A DNA stretch of 64,000 nucleotides from Enterobacteriaceae bacterium (GCA_031253755.1 JAIRVT010000022.1:1-64000); one strand, 5' to 3'; shown: positions 22,606-32,157, counted from the stretch's first letter. Notes: generated by a model from the sequence alone, not told the origin. Numbers and translations: made by a program.

Positions 22606-23490
22606 ATGGATCAAACCAACATCATTCGAGATTTGCTGCATTGGCTGGATAATAATCTGGATCGCCCACTGTCCCTCGATAATGTTGCAGCAAAAGCAGG
22701 TTACTCTAAGTGGCACTTACAACGCATGTTCAAGGATGTCACCGGTCAGGCCATTGGTTCTTACATCCGGGCCAGACGATTATCCAAGGCCGCTGTTGCA
22801 TTGCGTTTAACGAGTCGTCCCATTCTGGATATTGCCCTACAATATCGTTTCGATTCTCAACAAACCTTCACCAGAGCGTTCAAAAAACAGTTCAGTCGGA
22901 CTCCGGCCTCTTATCGCCGGGATGAAGAGTGGTGCGCCACCGGAATTTGCCCTCCGATTATCTTGGATAGCAAGCCGTTGACTGAATACAAATATGTCAC
23001 TTTAGAAGATCAGCTTCTGATTGGAACTGAACATACCTGTACCTATACATTGGAACAATGGTCGAATTCCTGTACGGAAATGCGCAATAATTTTTGGCTT
23101 TGCTATCTGCAACAGGCTGAATCGTTACCTCCTCAGTTGTATGGGCTGTATCATTCCTCTATCAGCACAGAACATGAAGATGAACAGACGGTTTTCTACA
23201 CGACTGCCGTTGAGCCGGAGTATGCGACTTTTGATACGAAAGGCAATCAACCGGTTCTCTTGCCCGGAGGTGAGTATATTTCGTTCAGTTATTCTGGCGA
23301 AGGCGAAGAGGGGCTCTATGAATTTCTCTGCAATATTTATACGGTCTATTTACCTCAATTAAATATCACGCGCCGAAAAGGATACGATGTCGAGCGATAC
23401 TACCTGACCAATCTTGACTGGAAAAAAGATAAGGATGAGACTCAAAAACACATTGTGGAATTTGAGTATCTCATCCCAATCGTGCGTTAG
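22606..23490 (+). CDS. rob: Right-origin-binding protein Rob (AraC/XylS family)
   Basis: 294 aa. A MarA/SoxS-like activator with a ligand-sensing C-terminal GyrI-like domain. The N-terminal pair of helix-turn-helix motifs (about 8-105) is close to the E. coli protein, including SLDNVAAKAGYSKWHLQRMF and QYRFDSQQTFTRAFKKQF. It activates efflux and stress genes through marboxes in response to bile salts, fatty acids or dipyridyl in E. coli. The stop codon overlaps the convergent gpmB stop by three bases. Confidence 0.97.
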   Translation: MDQTNIIRDLLHWLDNNLDRPLSLDNVAAKAGYSKWHLQRMFKDVTGQAIGSYIRARRLSKAAVALRLTSRPILDIALQYRFDSQQTFTRAFKKQFSRTPASYRRDEEWCATGICPPIILDSKPLTEYKYVTLEDQLLIGTEHTCTYTLEQWSNSCTEMRNNFWLCYLQQAESLPPQLYGLYHSSISTEHEDEQTVFYTTAVEPEYATFDTKGNQPVLLPGGEYISFSYSGEGEEGLYEFLCNIYTVYLPQLNITRRKGYDVERYYLTNLDWKKDKDETQKHIVEFEYLIPIVR

Positions 23491-24131
23491 TTTAATTCAT
23501 CTAAGGCGGGCATATTCAGGTGTGAGATATCGCCCGCTGTTTCGATAATCCAGCCAGAGGCCAGCCAAGGGCTGTTTTGGTAATCCACTCTTGAGATAGA
23601 GCAATTTCTCAGCCGCAAACGACGCTCAGTATTAGCCGGTAAGCCTAGAATCGTGTTAAGCAGGCTGACCAATGCCATGCCATGACTCACTAGCAAAGGA
23701 CGGCTTCCTGCCGGAAGATCAAGGCAGCTTTCCAGCGCGGCGCGCATACGAATAGATAACTCATTCATGGATTCGCCTTTCGGTATCCGCCCATTTGGTG
23801 TACCATCCACCAGACTCTTGCGCCAGATTTCCTCTTCTTGATTCAGGGAATCCAGCTCACGGTTTTCCAAAACACCCATGTGTATTTCCCGCAAGCGGGG
23901 CTCTAATATCACTTCACAACCACAGGCTTCGGCGATGATTTCTGCGGTTTGGCGTGTTCTACCAAGGTCACTGGTGATAACATGTGTAATGTTCTCTGAT
24001 TTTACTCTTTGTGCTACCAAGTGTGCCTGATGTTGCCCAACTTCAGTCAGAGGGCTGTCAGATTGCCCTTGAATACGACGAGCCAAGTTCCATTCGGTTT
24101 CGCCATGACGAACAAGATATACCTGTAACAT
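23487..24131 (-). CDS. gpmB: Phosphoglycerate mutase-like protein GpmB
   Basis: 214 aa histidine phosphatase superfamily member. Catalytic motif LVRHGETEWN has His9; second histidine is in LLVSHGMALVSLL and Glu in EIHMGVLENREL. In E. coli GpmB was named a phosphoglycerate mutase, but such proteins often act as phosphatases. Order rob-gpmB-yjjX-trpR is as in E. coli. Confidence 0.94.
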   Translation of the reverse strand: MLQVYLVRHGETEWNLARRIQGQSDSPLTEVGQHQAHLVAQRVKSENITHVITSDLGRTRQTAEIIAEACGCEVILEPRLREIHMGVLENRELDSLNQEEEIWRKSLVDGTPNGRIPKGESMNELSIRMRAALESCLDLPAGSRPLLVSHGMALVSLLNTILGLPANTERRLRLRNCSISRVDYQNSPWLASGWIIETAGDISHLNMPALDELN

Positions 24132-24186
24132 ATTTATTTTCCGTTATACTGCATCGTGAAATAGTTCAAAGGATTACTTATTTATT

Positions 24187-24720
24187 ATGTATCATGTTAT
24201 TGCTGCAACAACTAACCCTGCGAAAATAAAAGCGATTAGCCTTGCATTTGATGATGTTTTTGGTCCGGGCACATACCGCATAGAAGATGTCAATGTAGAC
24301 AGTAGTGTCCCTCAACAGCCAATAGGTAATACCGAAACTCGTACTGGTGCTCGTTATCGGGTTATGGCAGCTCGTCAGGTTCGGCCGGAAGCCGATTTTT
24401 GGGTCGGTGTTGAAGCCGGAATCGAAGATGATATGACATTTGCCTGGATGGTTATTGAGCACCAACAAATTCGGGGTGAATCGCGTTCTGCCAGCCTGAT
24501 GCTGCCTGAAAAGGTGTTGGAAGGTATTCGTGAAGGGCGCGAGCTTGGTCACGAAATGGCTTACCTGACTGGTGTTGATAATATCAAGCAGAAAGGCGGT
24601 GCAATTGGTTTCTTTACCAACGGCATTCTGACTCGCACCAGTGTTTACCATCAGGCACTTATACTGGCTCTTGTTCCTATTCATCATGAGATTTATAAAG
24701 AATTGAACAATCAACCTTAA
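24187..24720 (+). CDS. yjjX: Inosine/xanthosine triphosphatase YjjX
   Basis: 177 aa enzyme that hydrolyses ITP and XTP to keep deaminated purines out of nucleic acids. [17 protein letters not shown] is the family N-terminus with the substrate-binding NPAK loop; [11 protein letters not shown] and [10 protein letters not shown] are conserved. An AAGGA lies upstream. It is divergent from gpmB with a 55-base shared promoter region and runs towards trpR, with a terminator between. Confidence 0.95.
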   Translation: MYHVIAATTNPAKIKAISLAFDDVFGPGTYRIEDVNVDSSVPQQPIGNTETRTGARYRVMAARQVRPEADFWVGVEAGIEDDMTFAWMVIEHQQIRGESRSASLMLPEKVLEGIREGRELGHEMAYLTGVDNIKQKGGAIGFFTNGILTRTSVYHQALILALVPIHHEIYKELNNQP

Positions 24721-24748
24721 TAACGTCTTAATAATCTATCTTGATAAG

Positions 24749-24786
24749 AAAAACCGGAGGCCATGATGACATGGCCTCTGTTTTAG
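24749..24786 (+). terminator. Terminator after yjjX
   Basis: GAGGCCAT (24757-24764) pairs with ATGGCCTC (24771-24778), A-run before and TGTTTTA after, between convergent yjjX and trpR. Confidence 0.7.
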
Positions 24787-24838
24787 CATCACTCATTGGC
24801 TTCGATCGATTGGCTTCAATCGGCTGAGCTCAAGCGAT

Positions 24839-25159
24839 TTACTTTAATAACTGCGTTTCCAGCCACTCTTTTACGTGGACTGGCGCTGATTTCAAACTAT
24901 TTGAACCGCGAGTAATGGTAGCAATACCAACACTAAGTTCATTTTTCAGCTCGCGCTGGCTCATTTGCCCACGCATTAATTCCTGAATAATCCGAACGCG
25001 GGTTGATAACGCAGTGCGTTCATCAGGCGTCAATAATAGCTGTAAAATCTGATGTTGCAAATTTTGTTCAAATGCAGTTTGCAATAATTCCACGAAAGCG
25101 AACCAATTATCGCCATCCTCCGGCGAAAGCGCCGGATCAATCAAATGAGGTTGAGTCAT
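24839..25159 (-). CDS. trpR: Trp operon repressor
   Basis: 106 aa all-helical dimeric repressor that binds tryptophan and blocks trp, aroH and its own promoter. [20 protein letters not shown] and the helix-turn-helix [20 protein letters not shown] are diagnostic. An upstream ATG at 25171 would put the start inside the trp operator, so the next ATG at 25159 is preferred, although no strong ribosome site precedes it. It lies convergent to yjjX. Confidence 0.95.
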   Translation of the reverse strand: MTQPHLIDPALSPEDGDNWFAFVELLQTAFEQNLQHQILQLLLTPDERTALSTRVRIIQELMRGQMSQRELKNELSVGIATITRGSNSLKSAPVHVKEWLETQLLK

Positions 25160-25169
25160 AATCATAACC

Positions 25170-25187
25170 ATACTATTTAACTAGTAC
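25170..25187 (-). promoter_or_regulatory. trp operator upstream of trpR
   Basis: ATACTATTTAACTAGTAC matches the symmetric consensus GTACTAGTTAACTAGTAC at most positions. A TATTAT hexamer on the minus strand just upstream (25196-25191) could be the -10 element, so TrpR binding would block its own transcription. Confidence 0.85.
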
Positions 25188-25201
25188 AAAATAATATCAT
25201 A

Positions 25202-25279
25202 TACCCGCCACCTTTCAAATTTCCTCTTTGTTGGCTGAGTTCGCCCCAGCCGCTGCAAGCTGAAATTCACAGGGCGGGA
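25202..25279. repeat. Family A inverted-repeat element, degenerate copy between trpR and slt
   Basis: Begins TACCCGCCACCTTTCAAATT with TTTGTTGGCTG following, as in the 140-bp element, and ends in a degenerate GCAAGCTGAAATTCACAGGG. Its left end directly abuts the trpR promoter. Confidence 0.6.
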
Positions 25280-25291
25280 GTGATAAAAAAA

Positions 25292-27214
25292 TTAATAACG
25301 CTTTTGCCATTCCGCATCAGTCAGCACATTGGACAGCTCGCCCATAAAATTATGGTAGAACACGTCATAAGCCAGAACATTCTTGACATAAGAGCGGGTT
25401 TCGGGAAAAGGAATACTTTCGATAAACGCAATGGCATTAATTTTCCCTTCACTCTCCGCTAACCAACGCTCGACATTTCTAGGACCTGCATTGTAAGCGG
25501 CACTGGCAAGAATACGATTCTTGTTAAAATCCAGATAAATCATATTCAGATAGTGAGTCCCTAATTTGATATTCATATTCGGAGACATTAACTGGCTGCT
25601 GCTGACATAATCATCAACTTTTTGTTTCTTGGCGGTATCCGCTGCCGTTGCTGGCATCAGCTGCATTAATCCGCTGGCACCTTTTACAGAAAGCGCTTGT
25701 GGATCCCACGCACTTTCCTGCCGGGCAATCGCCATCGCATAACTTTGTGAAATGTCTTTATTGGCAGTGAAGTGCTGAAACTCATTTTTCCAGGCTAAAG
25801 GAAAACGTTCTTCGAGATGATCCCACAGCTTGCCTATGATGGTGGCTTGAACACTGAGTGAATGCCAATTTTGCTCGAAAGCGTAACGAGCCAGTTGTTC
25901 TTGTTTCGTGCTGTTTTGTGAAGCAACTAAGTTAACCCATTCTGACCGTGCCTGATTATCCATCTGCCAATAAATTAATTCACGGATCCGCTGGATCTGC
26001 GGCCAATTTGCAATGGCGGCATCCGGTTTTTCCGCTTTATTGAGGACGATTGGATAATCCGCATGTAATTTTTGCGCTGCCACCATTGGGTAAAAGCCCC
26101 GTTTTTCCATTAACTGGCGTAATATGGCATCACCTTGCGCTTTCTGGCCTTTATTCAACAGGATAATGGCACGCCAATATTGCCATTCATCTTTTTGCAG
26201 AATATCGCGGGGTAATAAAGCCAGCCATTCTGCGACGCCTTTTTCATCAGCAGTTCGTAAAGCCAGACGAATGCGTCGTTCAATCAGGGAACTGGCGTGT
26301 GATTTCCGAATGATATTATCCCGCCAGATTGCCTGTTCAGGAGTGACACTTCCCATAAGCTGACCAGCAACGATATCGCCCAGTTTTTGCTGCTCTACGC
26401 CATTCATTTTTTGCATCCGCACAATGGCTGGAATGCTGAGCCTGGCTTGTTCAGCATTTTTGCGGGCAAAAGAGGAAAAGGCGTTAGTCACCATAAAGCG
26501 AGTGAAATCCATTGGTTTTGTGACTTCAGCAAACTGTTCAACAGAGGCAGGATTATCCTGTAATTTCAGGATATCACTCTTCATCGACTGATAATCCAAC
26601 GGCAATTGTTTGACAAGATAATTAACGAGAGTCGTATTTTTTTCTTTCACTGCCAGTTCGGTACGCTGCAATATCAAATTGGCGGATAAATGCCCGGAAC
26701 GTTCCCAGGCACCCAATAAATCATTGCAGGCATCAGGCAACGTACTGCCATGTAACCAAATTTTCCGGGCGCCGTCCCAGGCGGCTTTTGGGTCTCCGTC
26801 TACCCACTTGGCAAAATAATAATTACAGCGTGCAGCCATCGTATTGGGTTCATTCGGGCTGAATTTCAAAATACCGGACCAATTTTCATCACTTGCCAGA
26901 ACGTTAATATAGCGGGATGACAGGGAGCGTGTGGGTGGCAGCGTTGGATAAGTATCAATAAATTGCCTGACCTGTTGGGGTGAAACGATTTTCAGGTTAT
27001 GAACTAATTGGCGATACTCAAGGTAAGGATAGAGAGGGTAATCCTTTAAGGTCGGCATCAACCGTTCAACTTCATTCATATTATTCGCATCCCATGCGAG
27101 TTTTATTGCCTGATACCGCTCACGCTGGGCTTCCAGAGAATCAGCATGTGCTATGCCAAAAACAGAAGTCAGGCTAACAACCAGAATAAAATGCCGCCAT
27201 TTATTTAAAGTCAC
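25292..27214 (-). CDS. slt: Soluble lytic murein transglycosylase Slt70
   Basis: 640 aa periplasmic enzyme that cleaves the MurNAc-GlcNAc bond with 1,6-anhydro ring formation during wall recycling. A signal peptide (KWRHFILVVSLTSVFGIAHA) is followed by the long helical superhelix (U and L domains) and a C-terminal goose-lysozyme-like catalytic domain with Glu500 in MAIARQESAWDPQ and GLMQLMPATA, AYNAGPRN. A GTG at 27214 is chosen: GGAGGAGT lies directly upstream and it gives a normal signal peptide; an ATG 26 codons upstream would bury it. trpR follows, as in E. coli. Confidence 0.96.
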   Translation of the reverse strand: MTLNKWRHFILVVSLTSVFGIAHADSLEAQRERYQAIKLAWDANNMNEVERLMPTLKDYPLYPYLEYRQLVHNLKIVSPQQVRQFIDTYPTLPPTRSLSSRYINVLASDENWSGILKFSPNEPNTMAARCNYYFAKWVDGDPKAAWDGARKIWLHGSTLPDACNDLLGAWERSGHLSANLILQRTELAVKEKNTTLVNYLVKQLPLDYQSMKSDILKLQDNPASVEQFAEVTKPMDFTRFMVTNAFSSFARKNAEQARLSIPAIVRMQKMNGVEQQKLGDIVAGQLMGSVTPEQAIWRDNIIRKSHASSLIERRIRLALRTADEKGVAEWLALLPRDILQKDEWQYWRAIILLNKGQKAQGDAILRQLMEKRGFYPMVAAQKLHADYPIVLNKAEKPDAAIANWPQIQRIRELIYWQMDNQARSEWVNLVASQNSTKQEQLARYAFEQNWHSLSVQATIIGKLWDHLEERFPLAWKNEFQHFTANKDISQSYAMAIARQESAWDPQALSVKGASGLMQLMPATAADTAKKQKVDDYVSSSQLMSPNMNIKLGTHYLNMIYLDFNKNRILASAAYNAGPRNVERWLAESEGKINAIAFIESIPFPETRSYVKNVLAYDVFYHNFMGELSNVLTDAEWQKRY

Positions 27215-27292
27215 ATACTCCTCCGAAAATTGACCGATAACGAACGATATCTTGATGAATATCATTATAATAATATTGTTGCCATTGTTCAT

Positions 27293-27638
27293 AATGATGA
27301 GCCTGCCAATTGATGGGGTTGGCGAAGAAATTTATATCTTTTTGTATTTTATTTATATGATAATGAAACTTATGCTATCTAAGGAGTATGACTCAACACC
27401 GTAGCATCAGCGTGAATAATGAGGATTGGACGCTCGCGAACTACTTTCAGAATATCCGGCCATTTAATCTTCTGCTTAAACAAGATCCAACATCCTCAGT
27501 TGGCAAATAAAAAAGAAACCGTACAATACCGATCCATTAAGCAGGGAAGAATTTTGTCGTCTGCCGGGTGCTTGCACTAGTGAACAAAGTCTCAGCAGGA
27601 CAACAAATACCCATTAATTATCAAAAAGGTACATTACA
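27293..27638. other. Intergenic region between slt and ettA
   Basis: Holds the divergent promoters. A 40-codon frame at 27388-27510 (MTQHRSISVNNEDW) starts right against a GGAGT with too little spacing. On the other strand a frame reading GCWILFKQKIKWPDILKVV then RERPILIIHADATVLSHTP, with a stop in front, looks protein-like and may be the eroded tail of a lost gene; family not recognised. Confidence 0.3.
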
Positions 27639-29306
27639 TTGGCTCAATATGTTTATAGTATGCACCGGGTTGGAAAAATTGTTCCCCCGAAAAGGCATAT
27701 CCTGAAAAATATTTCTCTGAGTTTTTTCCCAGGAGCAAAAATTGGCGTTCTTGGTTTGAATGGTGCGGGTAAATCAACATTACTGCGGATCATGGCCGGT
27801 ATCGATAAAGATATTGAGGGCGAAGCGCGCCCACAACCGGGCATTAAAATCGGCTATTTGCCACAGGAACCGAAACTCAATCTTGAACACACAGTTCGTG
27901 AAGCAGTGGAAGAAGCTGTCAGCGAAGTTAAAAATGCCCTGACACGCCTTGATGAAGTCTATGCTGCGTATGCCGATCCTGATGCGGACTTTGACAAACT
28001 GGCAAAAGAACAGGGTGAACTGGAAGCGATTATTCAATCCCATGACGGGCATAATCTGGATAACCAACTTGAGCGGGCCGCCGATGCCCTGCGCCTGCCA
28101 GCATGGGATGCCAAAATTGAACATCTGTCCGGGGGTGAGCGCCGCCGTGTTGCGATTTGCCGTCTGCTGCTGGAAAAACCAGACATGCTGTTGCTCGACG
28201 AACCGACTAACCACCTTGATGCTGAATCTGTAGCGTGGTTGGAACGCTTCCTGCACGATTACGAAGGTACAGTCGTCGCCATTACCCACGACCGTTACTT
28301 TCTGGATAATGTGGCTGGCTGGATTCTGGAGCTTGATCGCGGTGAAGGTATTCCGTGGGAAGGTAACTACTCTTCATGGCTGGAGCAAAAAGACGCTCGT
28401 CTGGCACAGGAAGCGGCATCAGAAGCGGCCCGCCGTAAATCTATCGAAAAAGAACTGGAGTGGGTTCGCCAGAATCCAAAAGGACGTCAGGCCAAAGGTA
28501 AGGCACGTCTGGCTCGTTTTGAAGAACTTAACAATGTTGAGTATCAGAAACGTAATGAAACCAGTGAATTGTTCATTCCGCCGGGGCCACGTCTGGGAGA
28601 TAAAGTACTGGAAGTCACCGATCTGACCAAAGCCTATGGCGATCGGGTGTTGATCGACAACCTGAGTTTCTCTCTGCCGAAAGGGGCGATTGTCGGCATC
28701 ATCGGGCCGAACGGTGCGGGTAAATCAACCTTGTTCCGTATGTTGTCTGGTCAGGAATACCCTGATTCCGGTGCGATTACGTTGGGTGAAACGGTCACGC
28801 TGGCTTCGGTGGATCAGTTCCGCGATAGCATGGATGACAAGAAAACGGTGTGGGAAGAAGTGTCCGGTGGGCAGGATATTATGCGGATCGGCAATTTTGA
28901 GATCCCAAGCCGTGCTTATGTTGGGCGCTTTAACTTTAAAGGCGTCGATCAGGGCAAACGTGTTGGCGAGTTATCAGGTGGTGAGCGTGGTCGCCTGCAC
29001 TTAGCGAAACTGCTGCAAGTCGGCGGCAACATGTTGCTGTTGGACGAGCCGACCAATGATCTGGATATCGAGACATTACGTGCGCTGGAAAATGCGTTGT
29101 TGGAATTCCCAGGTTGTGCGATGGTGATTTCCCATGATCGTTGGTTCCTTGACCGTATTGCAACTCATATCATCGATTATCAGGATGAAGGCAAAGTGGC
29201 TTTCTTCGAAGGAAACTTCAGCGAATACGAAGAATACAAGAAACGGACACTGGGCGCTGATGCGCTGGAACCACATCGCATTAAATATAAAAAGATCAGC
29301 AAATAA
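27639..29306 (+). CDS. ettA: Energy-dependent translational throttle protein EttA (ABC-F)
   Basis: 555 aa, same length as E. coli EttA (YjjK). A ribosome-associated ABC-F ATPase that binds the E site and gates the first elongation step according to ATP/ADP level. Two ABC domains: Walker A GLNGAGKST with signature LSGGERRRVA and Walker B LLLDEPTNHLD; second GPNGAGKST, LSGGERGRLHLA and LLLDEPTNDLD. The arm insertion lies in the first ABC domain and the linker carries EKELEWVRQNPKGRQAKGKAR. The start is a TTG (family MAQYVY) with AAGGT about ten bases upstream. Confidence 0.97.
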   Translation: MAQYVYSMHRVGKIVPPKRHILKNISLSFFPGAKIGVLGLNGAGKSTLLRIMAGIDKDIEGEARPQPGIKIGYLPQEPKLNLEHTVREAVEEAVSEVKNALTRLDEVYAAYADPDADFDKLAKEQGELEAIIQSHDGHNLDNQLERAADALRLPAWDAKIEHLSGGERRRVAICRLLLEKPDMLLLDEPTNHLDAESVAWLERFLHDYEGTVVAITHDRYFLDNVAGWILELDRGEGIPWEGNYSSWLEQKDARLAQEAASEAARRKSIEKELEWVRQNPKGRQAKGKARLARFEELNNVEYQKRNETSELFIPPGPRLGDKVLEVTDLTKAYGDRVLIDNLSFSLPKGAIVGIIGPNGAGKSTLFRMLSGQEYPDSGAITLGETVTLASVDQFRDSMDDKKTVWEEVSGGQDIMRIGNFEIPSRAYVGRFNFKGVDQGKRVGELSGGERGRLHLAKLLQVGGNMLLLDEPTNDLDIETLRALENALLEFPGCAMVISHDRWFLDRIATHIIDYQDEGKVAFFEGNFSEYEEYKKRTLGADALEPHRIKYKKISK

Positions 29307-29357
29307 TTTTTGGAACATTGTTTAAAACATTGTCTAGAACATTGCTTGTATCAAAGA

Positions 29358-29379
29358 AACGGCCTGTTATCAGGCCGTT
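29358..29379. terminator. Hairpin between ettA and the ABC gene
   Basis: AACGGCCTG (29358-29366) pairs with CAGGCCGTT (29371-29379) around a TTAT loop, between convergent genes. No T-run follows, so strength is uncertain. Confidence 0.6.
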
Positions 29380-29415
29380 GAAGAAACGTTTCGCTGCTAT
29401 ACCATCATTAGGCTA

Positions 29416-30141
29416 CTATGCCATAACTCTGCGTTCCCGGTAGGATTCATAAGTCTTCATGATTCTCCCTCCTTCCAGCGTAATCATGCTGTCAGCATAT
29501 TGAATCAGGCGTCTATCCTGAGAGGAAATTACAACCGTTCCATTCTGCTCATGAGCGATAAACTTGAAGATATCGATAAACATTTTTATCTCCTGAGGCG
29601 TTAAATGGCGTGTTGGCTCATCGGCAAACAGATACTCAGGCCTTCTTACGATTGCTTTTGCCATCGCGGCGCGTTGTCTTTCGTTTTCAGACAGTTCCCC
29701 CGGATAGTAACGGCTCTTATCACCTAACTTCACAATATCTAACGATTTTTGAGCAATTTTTACTGCATACTCACGAGAAAGAGACAGCCCGTAAGAGTTG
29801 GACAATAACAAGTTATCTAACAGCGTAAGTTCATTGGATAAGTTAAAACTCTGGAAAATGAACCCACTACTTTGCTGATGAAACTGATCCAGCTCGGCAT
29901 CACTCATTAGTTTCAACTTGTTATTATTGATGAATACATCTCCTTGATCTGGTTGTAACATACCTGAAGCAATCGATAGCAATGTGCTATTAGTCGATGC
30001 TTCCGGCCCTGTTATCAAAGTAATTTCACCTGGTATAATAGAAAACGTGATGTCTGAAATCATTTCATAATTAACTGTATTAGCAGTTAAACCATATGAA
30101 ATATTGATAACTTCAATCGATTTAAATTGATTTAAGTTCAT
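29416..30141 (-). CDS. Degenerate LolD/MacB-type ABC ATPase
   Basis: 241 aa, laid out like LolD/MacB nucleotide-binding proteins, but the catalytic motifs are altered. Walker A reads GPEASTNST at 45-53, so the invariant Lys is Asn51 and the last Gly is Thr50. The Q-loop (FIFQSFNL) keeps Gln97. The signature is ELSENERQR rather than LSGGQ. Walker B EYLFADEPT keeps Asp174/Glu175. The switch His is replaced by Gln208 (VVISSQDRR). With the P-loop lysine and H-loop histidine lost, ATP hydrolysis is unlikely. The frame is intact. No permease partner is adjacent; it sits alone in very AT-rich DNA between ettA and nadR. It could be decaying or have a non-catalytic role. Confidence 0.8.
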   Translation of the reverse strand: MNLNQFKSIEVINISYGLTANTVNYEMISDITFSIIPGEITLITGPEASTNSTLLSIASGMLQPDQGDVFINNNKLKLMSDAELDQFHQQSSGFIFQSFNLSNELTLLDNLLLSNSYGLSLSREYAVKIAQKSLDIVKLGDKSRYYPGELSENERQRAAMAKAIVRRPEYLFADEPTRHLTPQEIKMFIDIFKFIAHEQNGTVVISSQDRRLIQYADSMITLEGGRIMKTYESYRERRVMA

Positions 30142-30747
30142 ATTCTCAACACAATTAGGTTAAAAAGTTAAAGCTTTTTCCTTAAAATATGCTATCTAAA
30201 TTTATTTACATACTATTAATATCAATAGATAATTGTGTAAATTAAAATAGTTAACATGCGAAACATCTCGTTGGTAATATACTAAAATTATGTCAATTAT
30301 TGTTTACGATTATTATATAATAAATGAGATATTTCTTAGTCTTAGAATAAAATTATACCTTATAAAAATAATTAAAATAAAAAGGTATAAGTTGTTCTGT
30401 TTTTATTCCGGTTTTATAATAAGGAAAAAAGTCATTTTACTCATATAAAAAATAATGTTTTTACATTACCTCCATATTTAATAAAATTTACCTAGTGAAT
30501 GTATGGGTATTTTTGATAAAATGAATTTTATTTAAAATAAAATTGTTCGTTAATTAAATGACTTATTTTCCTATAATTCAAGCTTAAACGATAAAACAGA
30601 GGCATCAAAAATTGTTATTATCGCAACTTATTTTGTTACTTTTTTGAAAAATCACTAATAGAAACAGTTACGCCTATCATTTAACAACAACAAGTTGCTG
30701 CCTGAGCATTGTACCCAAACTGCAACTTGAAAGACGGCGGATATAGC
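30142..30747. other. AT-rich gene-free region with a family A repeat end
   Basis: 606 bases of very AT-rich DNA without a supported open frame. At 30723-30744 GCAACTTGAAAGACGGCGGAT is one end of the dispersed family A element, 3 bases from the nadR stop codon. Promoter of the degenerate ABC gene must lie at its left edge. Confidence 0.5.
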
Positions 30748-31974
30748 CTAGGCCATTAACATTTCCTGAACCAGTTCAACGCATTGTAGAAAACGCTGGT
30801 CATAGTCCGGTGAATCAACACACACATAATTAATGTTATTTTTCTCCAAAGTATCTTTAAGCAGTTGCTGAAATGCTTTTCGATCCTGTTCACTGCCAAG
30901 GCTTCTCAAGCCGTCAGCCACCCAAGGGGTGTTATTTTCTAATAGGACCACCAGATCAAAACGATATTCATCAATCATGGCCTGTACAAAAGGATGTTCT
31001 CTTCCTTCATAGCGATTACAAAATGCTTGTGTTGTGACAAAATCCGTATCAATAAAAGTGACCTTATTGGCATATTTAACGGCAAAATCAATATATTGAG
31101 CATGACCCAAAGCTATTTTATCGTAATCAGAGTATTGCAGCGCCATTTCATCTCCGCCCAAATGGGAGAAAACATATTCGCGCCCATATTCCCATGCGCT
31201 GGTGGTATTAAACATATTTGCCAGTTTATTGACCAGCGTAGACTTACCACTTGATTCACCACCAAGAATAGCAACAGTACGCACAAAGAAAGGCTTCACT
31301 TCTGTCGGAATATACTCCCAATAGCGAAAAGGCGCTTGCCGTATCTGGCTTCCGCTGATATTCATAAATGAACGCTGCGGATCGACAAGCCTCGTTTCAA
31401 CGCCAAAGTATTCTTTATAGCGCGGCACATCCTGCATCTCGCTGGAATAAATCGTGTCGGGGTGAATATTTTTTGTGGCCATAAATGATTTAGCACTCTG
31501 GCTCCAGGCTTCCCAGCCGTGCGGGTAAGGTTCCATTCCCTGTTCATTAAAAGCATGGATATGGATATTTTTTTGATATTTAAACGTTTGTAACAGCCAT
31601 CTTAGCCGATCGCTGACGGTTGGCTGTTGGCACATTGAACTATTGATAAATAATTCACGATCCCGCAATTCGTCGTAACAGAGAATAACGTGTAATTCAT
31701 CGACTTGGCTGGATGCTCGTTGGATCAAATAAATATGTCCGGTATGTAATGGGTAAAACTTACCAAACACAACACCAATTGTTTTCTTTTCCATAGGGTA
31801 CGCTAGTCCTAAATATTGATGAAGAGAAGCCAGTTTTTGTGCGCTGGGGCTTCTTATTTTCCCGTTAATGAGTTGACTTAAATAGCCTTTTGTCATACCG
31901 CTCGCATCGGCTACTTGTTGTAATGTATTATTGGCCTGTTTAATCGCGTCTTTTAAATAATCAAATTGTCCCAT
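30748..31974 (-). CDS. nadR: NadR: NAD repressor / NMN adenylyltransferase / ribosylnicotinamide kinase
   Basis: 408 aa three-domain protein. HTH repressor domain 1-60 (TLQQVADASGMTKGYLSQLI); NMN adenylyltransferase about 60-225 with GKFYPLHTGHIYLIQRA; ribosylnicotinamide kinase about 228-408 with Walker A GGESSGKSTLVNKL. It both salvages nicotinamide riboside and represses NAD-synthesis genes. The ATG at 31974 is chosen over one five codons upstream because GAGG is placed six bases in front and MGQFDYLK fits the family. A perfect NadR box lies 17 bases upstream, pointing to autoregulation. Confidence 0.97.
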   Translation of the reverse strand: MGQFDYLKDAIKQANNTLQQVADASGMTKGYLSQLINGKIRSPSAQKLASLHQYLGLAYPMEKKTIGVVFGKFYPLHTGHIYLIQRASSQVDELHVILCYDELRDRELFINSSMCQQPTVSDRLRWLLQTFKYQKNIHIHAFNEQGMEPYPHGWEAWSQSAKSFMATKNIHPDTIYSSEMQDVPRYKEYFGVETRLVDPQRSFMNISGSQIRQAPFRYWEYIPTEVKPFFVRTVAILGGESSGKSTLVNKLANMFNTTSAWEYGREYVFSHLGGDEMALQYSDYDKIALGHAQYIDFAVKYANKVTFIDTDFVTTQAFCNRYEGREHPFVQAMIDEYRFDLVVLLENNTPWVADGLRSLGSEQDRKAFQQLLKDTLEKNNINYVCVDSPDYDQRFLQCVELVQEMLMA

Positions 31975-31990
31975 ACGATCCTCGTCCATA

Positions 31991-32008
31991 TGTTTAGTAT
32001 ACTAAACA
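31991..32008. promoter_or_regulatory. NadR box at the nadR promoter
   Basis: TGTTTAGTATACTAAACA is an 18-bp perfect palindrome that fits the enterobacterial NadR operator TGTTTA-N6-TAAACA exactly. It lies immediately upstream of nadR, so it should mediate self-repression. Confidence 0.88.
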
Positions 32009-32157
32009 GCGTAACATGCTTATTGTGAAAGGTAAAAACTAAATTGGCTGTTTATTGGGTTATTGACAATAAATTTTGTAATATCAAATATTGGTAGACG
32101 TTAACATCTGATAATAATCACTGTTAATAGAATAAAATTAATTGATATTAAATTTTT

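Noticed and set aside
27388..27510. 40-codon frame before ettA
   Set aside because: GGAGT is too close to the ATG and the residues resemble nothing known; the opposite strand looks at least as protein-like.
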